Of a stretch of 14,509 nt of DNA, positions 13,387-14,509 are shown one piece after another. Source of the stretch: JBKHHU01 sp046539045 (GTDB lineage Bacteria > Planctomycetota > Phycisphaerae > SM23-33); the NCBI GenBank assembly GCA_046539045.1, contig JBKHHU010000074.1, forward strand, positions 1-14,509, in the 5' to 3' direction. The translations under genes were made by a program, and so were the position numbers. Each line of letters opens with the position of its first letter. The stretch's first letter is position 1. Below the pieces are notes generated by a model. It ran no database searches. It saw nothing but the letters and a program-made list of their open reading frames with translations, and was not told the origin of the DNA.

Positions 13387-14509
13387 TTACTCCCGGACCG
13401 GGGTCGGATCGAACAGCATCGGGTGGTCGAAATACTCATTCGGCAGGTCGTCGGCGCGACGTTCGCCGGTCAGTTCAGGGTGGGCGTCCCACGGATGAAG
13501 CGTCAGCCGATAGGTCCTGCCCTTTTCCAGTTTCAGCGGGATCTTTTTGGCGTCCAGAATCGCCCAATGCCCGGCAGAAAACTTCCGGGACGTGAGCTTC
13601 CCGGAGACCACCTTCTTCACTTCATATCCGTACATCACCAGACAGCGGCGGTAGGCTTCCTTGACCAGTTCCTTCGGGTCCGGCGTTTCGGAAGTGGCCA
13701 CCAGCTTCGCCTCGACGACGATCTTCTCAACCGGCTTGCGTTTCTTGAGTTCGCCGGCGATGAGCTTGTACTTCCGGGCGACTTCAGCAGCCTCCAGCGC
13801 CCTGCTGTAGATGGCGACGTGTTCCAGCCGCCCGGACCAGTCGGCCCCGCCCTTGAACTCGTCTCCGAACAACAGATGGCTTTTCCGCCAGTTGGCGAAC
13901 GTGCCGTCTACCGTCTGGAGCGTCCGCACGCACTTGCCGTTGAAGTACACCTTCAGGTCGCCCGGAGCATAAGTCAGGACCACGTGAGTGGGCTTGCCGG
14001 CCGGGATGCTACCCAGCGCGATCGGCTTCGTCTTGTCCTGCTTTGCGTTCTCGGTGGTCCGCAACTGCAGCATAAGCTTGCGGCCGTCCTGGCTCACCGA
14101 GAAGTTGCGGTTCTTGAGATCGGTGGAGAACGTGATTATCCGTTTCGGCTCGTCCTTCTTTGCCTCGGCGGGCGTGATCAGGGCTTCGATCGTCAACCCA
14201 TCTGCCGCCTTGAACGACTTCAGCAGCATCCCATCGGCCTGGTCGGCCAGAACGGCCCCGCCGGAAAGCAGCATGTCGTGGAACCGGCCGAACCGGGCCC
14301 GGTCTCGGGCGACGACACGACATGTCCGCAGTGTCCTGCCCTTTTCATCCTCGATACTGTTGGTCGCCTCGTTGTTCTGCCAGAACCAGACCAAACCCTT
14401 CTGCGTCCCCGGCCAGCTCGCAGCATCGACAGTTTCCGCGTCAGGTTCTTCCGCACCGGCTGGGCTCTCACCTGCAAGGAAAGACAGCCCCGACATAAGC
14501 AGGAGAAGA
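13387..14509 (-). CDS. LamG/concanavalin-A-like secreted protein, first gene of the acetylation operon (5' end outside window)
   Basis: An exported protein with a LamG-type jelly-roll. An ATG at 14496 would give 369 residues, but the frame stays open to the window edge. The codons before it encode four leucines, giving LLLLMSGLSFLAGESPAGAEE, the end of a signal peptide, so the true start lies beyond 14509. LamG-like domain at about 35-245 (numbered from the internal Met): KGLVWFWQNNEATNSIED, AADGLTIEALITP, GKPTHVVLTYAPGDLKVYFNGKCVRTL and the closing WSGRLEHVAIYSRALEAAEVARKYK. The rest (about 255-369) is a Lys-rich region with a possible beta-sandwich (GRTYRLTLHPWDAHPEL) that I do not recognise. 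LamG domains bind glycans or proteins. At the head of an MBOAT-AlgJ operon it may bind the polymer being acetylated (inference). The gene ends 45 bases before the MBOAT start. Confidence 0.75.
   Translation of the reverse strand, partial: LLLLMSGLSFLAGESPAGAEEPDAETVDAASWPGTQKGLVWFWQNNEATNSIEDEKGRTLRTCRVVARDRARFGRFHDMLLSGGAVLADQADGMLLKSFKAADGLTIEALITPAEAKKDEPKRIITFSTDLKNRNFSVSQDGRKLMLQLRTTENAKQDKTKPIALGSIPAGKPTHVVLTYAPGDLKVYFNGKCVRTLQTVDGTFANWRKSHLLFGDEFKGGADWSGRLEHVAIYSRALEAAEVARKYKLIAGELKKRKPVEKIVVEAKLVATSETPDPKELVKEAYRRCLVMYGYEVKKVVSGKLTSRKFSAGHWAILDAKKIPLKLEKGRTYRLTLHPWDAHPELTGERRADDLPNEYFDHPMLFDPTPVRE

Overview
The window is GC-rich, densely coded bacterial DNA. It has no rRNA, tRNA, CRISPR array, transposase or phage gene that I can see. 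Its character fits a Gram-negative (diderm) bacterium: an outer-membrane porin of the alginate-export type, periplasmic SGNH acetyltransferase-like proteins, an MBOAT acyltransferase and a secreted LamG-type protein. Together with the ferredoxin-dependent aryl-pyruvate metabolism, this makes Planctomycetota (Phycisphaerae-like) my best guess. That assignment is an inference from gene content, not from a marker gene.

Layout. (1) 1-638 (+): 3' part of an alginate-export-family beta-barrel protein, followed by a strong hairpin at 683-715 and an intergenic stretch to 939. (2) 940-2146 (+): a GT1/GT28-type glycosyltransferase whose last ~53 codons are out of frame because of one extra G in a G6 run at 1981-1986. 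(3) 2283-8409 (+): a catabolic gene set preceded by a plausible sigma-70 promoter at 2187-2215. In order it holds an acyl-CoA thioesterase, iorA, iorB, a PaaK-type phenylacetate-CoA ligase, a tandem ACT-domain protein and a second PaaK. (4) 8410-8796: a repeat-rich gap between convergent gene sets. (5) 14509-8797 (-): a four-gene operon, read right to left: LamG-type secreted protein (5' end outside the window), MBOAT/AlgI-like acyltransferase, a large two-TM AlgJ-like protein and a small secreted AlgJ/AlgX-like protein.

How the genes work together. Gene set 3 looks like oxidative breakdown of aromatic amino acids. IorAB would decarboxylate aryl-pyruvates to aryl-acetyl-CoA, passing electrons to ferredoxin. 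The two PaaK ligases would interconvert aryl-acetates and their CoA esters, the thioesterase would hydrolyse acyl-CoA, and the ACT protein may sense aromatic amino acids. Operon 5 is a polysaccharide O-acetylation module: the MBOAT protein moves acetyl groups across the inner membrane and the two SGNH proteins place them on a periplasmic or exported glycan. No polymerase gene is in view, so the polymer is unknown.

The most unusual non-coding signal is a family of short perfect or near-perfect palindromes. They occur as four inverted pairs: between iorB and paaK1, between paaK1 and the ACT gene, and twice in the convergent gap. Each pair combines one GTTGGCGGGTC-arm hairpin with one CGTGGTGGGTC-arm hairpin, and the loops always read pyrimidine first, purine second. 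They resemble REP/BIME-type elements.
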